Positions 42,018-42,389 of a stretch of 42,389 nucleotides of DNA are shown here, in pieces. Each line of letters begins with the position of its first letter. Within the stretch, counting starts at the first letter, position 1. Source of the DNA: Acidimicrobiia bacterium (lineage in GTDB: Bacteria; Actinomycetota; Acidimicrobiia; Acidimicrobiales; Aldehydirespiratoraceae); the NCBI GenBank assembly GCA_024421085.1, contig JAHQYN010000017.1:1-42389 (forward strand), read 5' to 3'. The notes under the pieces were generated by a model. That model was not told the origin of the DNA and did not search any database. It saw only the letters and a program-made list of their open reading frames with translations. Both the position numbers and the translations under genes were made by a program.

Positions 42018-42178
42018 GGCTTGCTGCTCTGGGTATCCCGAAAAGCCGAACGCAACGATGTCTTGACTCCTGCACGATCCGAGTTCGAACGCTTCTTCAC
42101 CCCGCGTTGCAAGGCGCTTGATCTGTTTGGCATGTTGAGAATCGCTGATTCATGGTGAACCAGCGCGGCGCTGTCCAT
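42014..42178 (-). CDS. Small ORF coupled to the giant GHKL gene
   Basis: Predicted 54 aa, starting MDSAALVHHESAILNMP, basic in its second half (KKRSNSDRAGVKTSLRS). It has the best ribosome-binding site in the region: GGAGG seven bases before ATG 42178. The stop overlaps the GTG of the large gene (GTGA), so it probably delivers ribosomes to that gene. The first 28 codons lie in the duplicated 127-bp segment. No family recognised; it could be a regulator, an antitoxin-like partner or a leader peptide. Confidence 0.55.
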   Translation of the reverse strand: MDSAALVHHESAILNMPNRSSALQRGVKKRSNSDRAGVKTSLRSAFRDTQSSKP

Positions 42179-42222
42179 GTCATTACCTCCAGTGGCAGAG
42201 TATACAGTTGCCCGCTGACAGC
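42096..42222 (-). repeat. 127-bp direct repeat, copy 1
   Basis: Identical over 127 bp to 42263-42389 as far as the window goes. Contains the promoter, the ribosome-binding site and the first 28 codons of the small ORF. The copies are separated by a unique 40 bp (42223-42262). Confidence 0.95.
42186..42204 (-). promoter_or_regulatory. -10 box and ribosome-binding site of the small ORF / GHKL operon
   Basis: TATACT on the minus strand (42199-42204) is a near-consensus -10, and GGAGG (42186-42190) is a strong Shine-Dalgarno. Both recur in the second repeat copy, shifted by 167 bp (TATACT at 42366-42371). Confidence 0.6.
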
Positions 42223-42262
42223 GATCCGGCGACTCCTTGTCGGATGGGTGAGTCGGGGCCGT

Positions 42263-42389
42263 TTCACCCCGCGTTGCAAGGCGCTTGATCTGTTTGGCAT
42301 GTTGAGAATCGCTGATTCATGGTGAACCAGCGCGGCGCTGTCCATGTCATTACCTCCAGTGGCAGAGTATACAGTTGCCCGCTGACAGC
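42263..42389 (-). repeat. 127-bp direct repeat, copy 2 (cut by window end)
   Basis: Offset from copy 1 by 167 bp. It again encodes the first 28 residues of the small ORF from an ATG at 42345, but then diverges and reads through the 40-bp spacer into copy 1, giving an 82-residue frame that ends at 42097. The repeat may extend beyond the window. Confidence 0.95.

Noticed and set aside
42096-42389. CRISPR-like array (127-bp repeat, 40-bp spacer)
   Set aside because: The repeat is far too long, contains a promoter and coding sequence, and there are no cas genes.

Overview
The window is high-GC bacterial DNA that reads as an actinobacterial chromosome segment. It opens in the 3' end of a 23S rRNA gene followed by 5S. 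Gene order on the left and centre matches two Mycobacterium tuberculosis neighbourhoods as I remember them: tlyA-nadK-recN-pyrG-NUDIX-xerD (Rv1694-Rv1701) and gcvH-garA-MerR-DUF151-MerR (Rv1826-Rv1830). A mycothione reductase gene implies mycothiol. Acidimicrobiia or a nearby class is my best guess, but it is not proven. Several promoters have a TAnnnT box exactly six bases before ATG, which points to leaderless mRNAs.

Layout. 1-430: rRNA genes and terminator. 477-4323: TPR protein, then 2-oxoacid:ferredoxin oxidoreductase korAB. 4320-12725: a long plus-strand operon-like run of a decayed HAD phosphatase, tlyA, nadK, recN, pyrG, NUDIX, xerD and an HD protein. 13003-15480: flavin oxidoreductase, ABC ATPase and cobO. 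15644-17141: a probable maf stub and a membrane protein. 17160-22464: HIT (minus), CDP-alcohol transferase, gcvH, garA-like FHA, FtsR-like MerR, DUF151, a second MerR, gcvT. 22501-26717 (minus): luciferase-like oxidoreductase, aroC, glpD. 26743-30502: a truncated stub, then a large secreted SLH/RCC1-like/CAP protein split by a +1 frameshift. 31075-35978 (minus): mycothione reductase and a fused indolepyruvate ferredoxin oxidoreductase. 36202-42389: an accessory region with VapBC, an ISL3 transposase fragment, a sugar ABC ATPase fragment, and a 1614-residue sacsin-like GHKL ATPase/NO VEIN protein behind a small coupled ORF whose leader is duplicated at the window edge.

Two themes stand out. 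First, tandem repeats have expanded at gene ends or inside genes about a dozen times, nearly always in frame. One case is a 17-bp array that duplicated the ATGA overlap of tlyA and nadK twelve times; another is an almost perfect 75-bp duplication inside aroC. Second, several genes survive only as stubs (HAD phosphatase, Maf, an acyl-CoA ligase-like start, transposase, ugpC-like).

The best candidate for an undescribed system is the right-hand island: a small ORF plus a giant GHKL/NOV protein, next to a toxin-antitoxin pair and mobile-element scars. The window starts inside an rRNA gene and stops inside a long direct repeat, so both edges may be assembly breaks.
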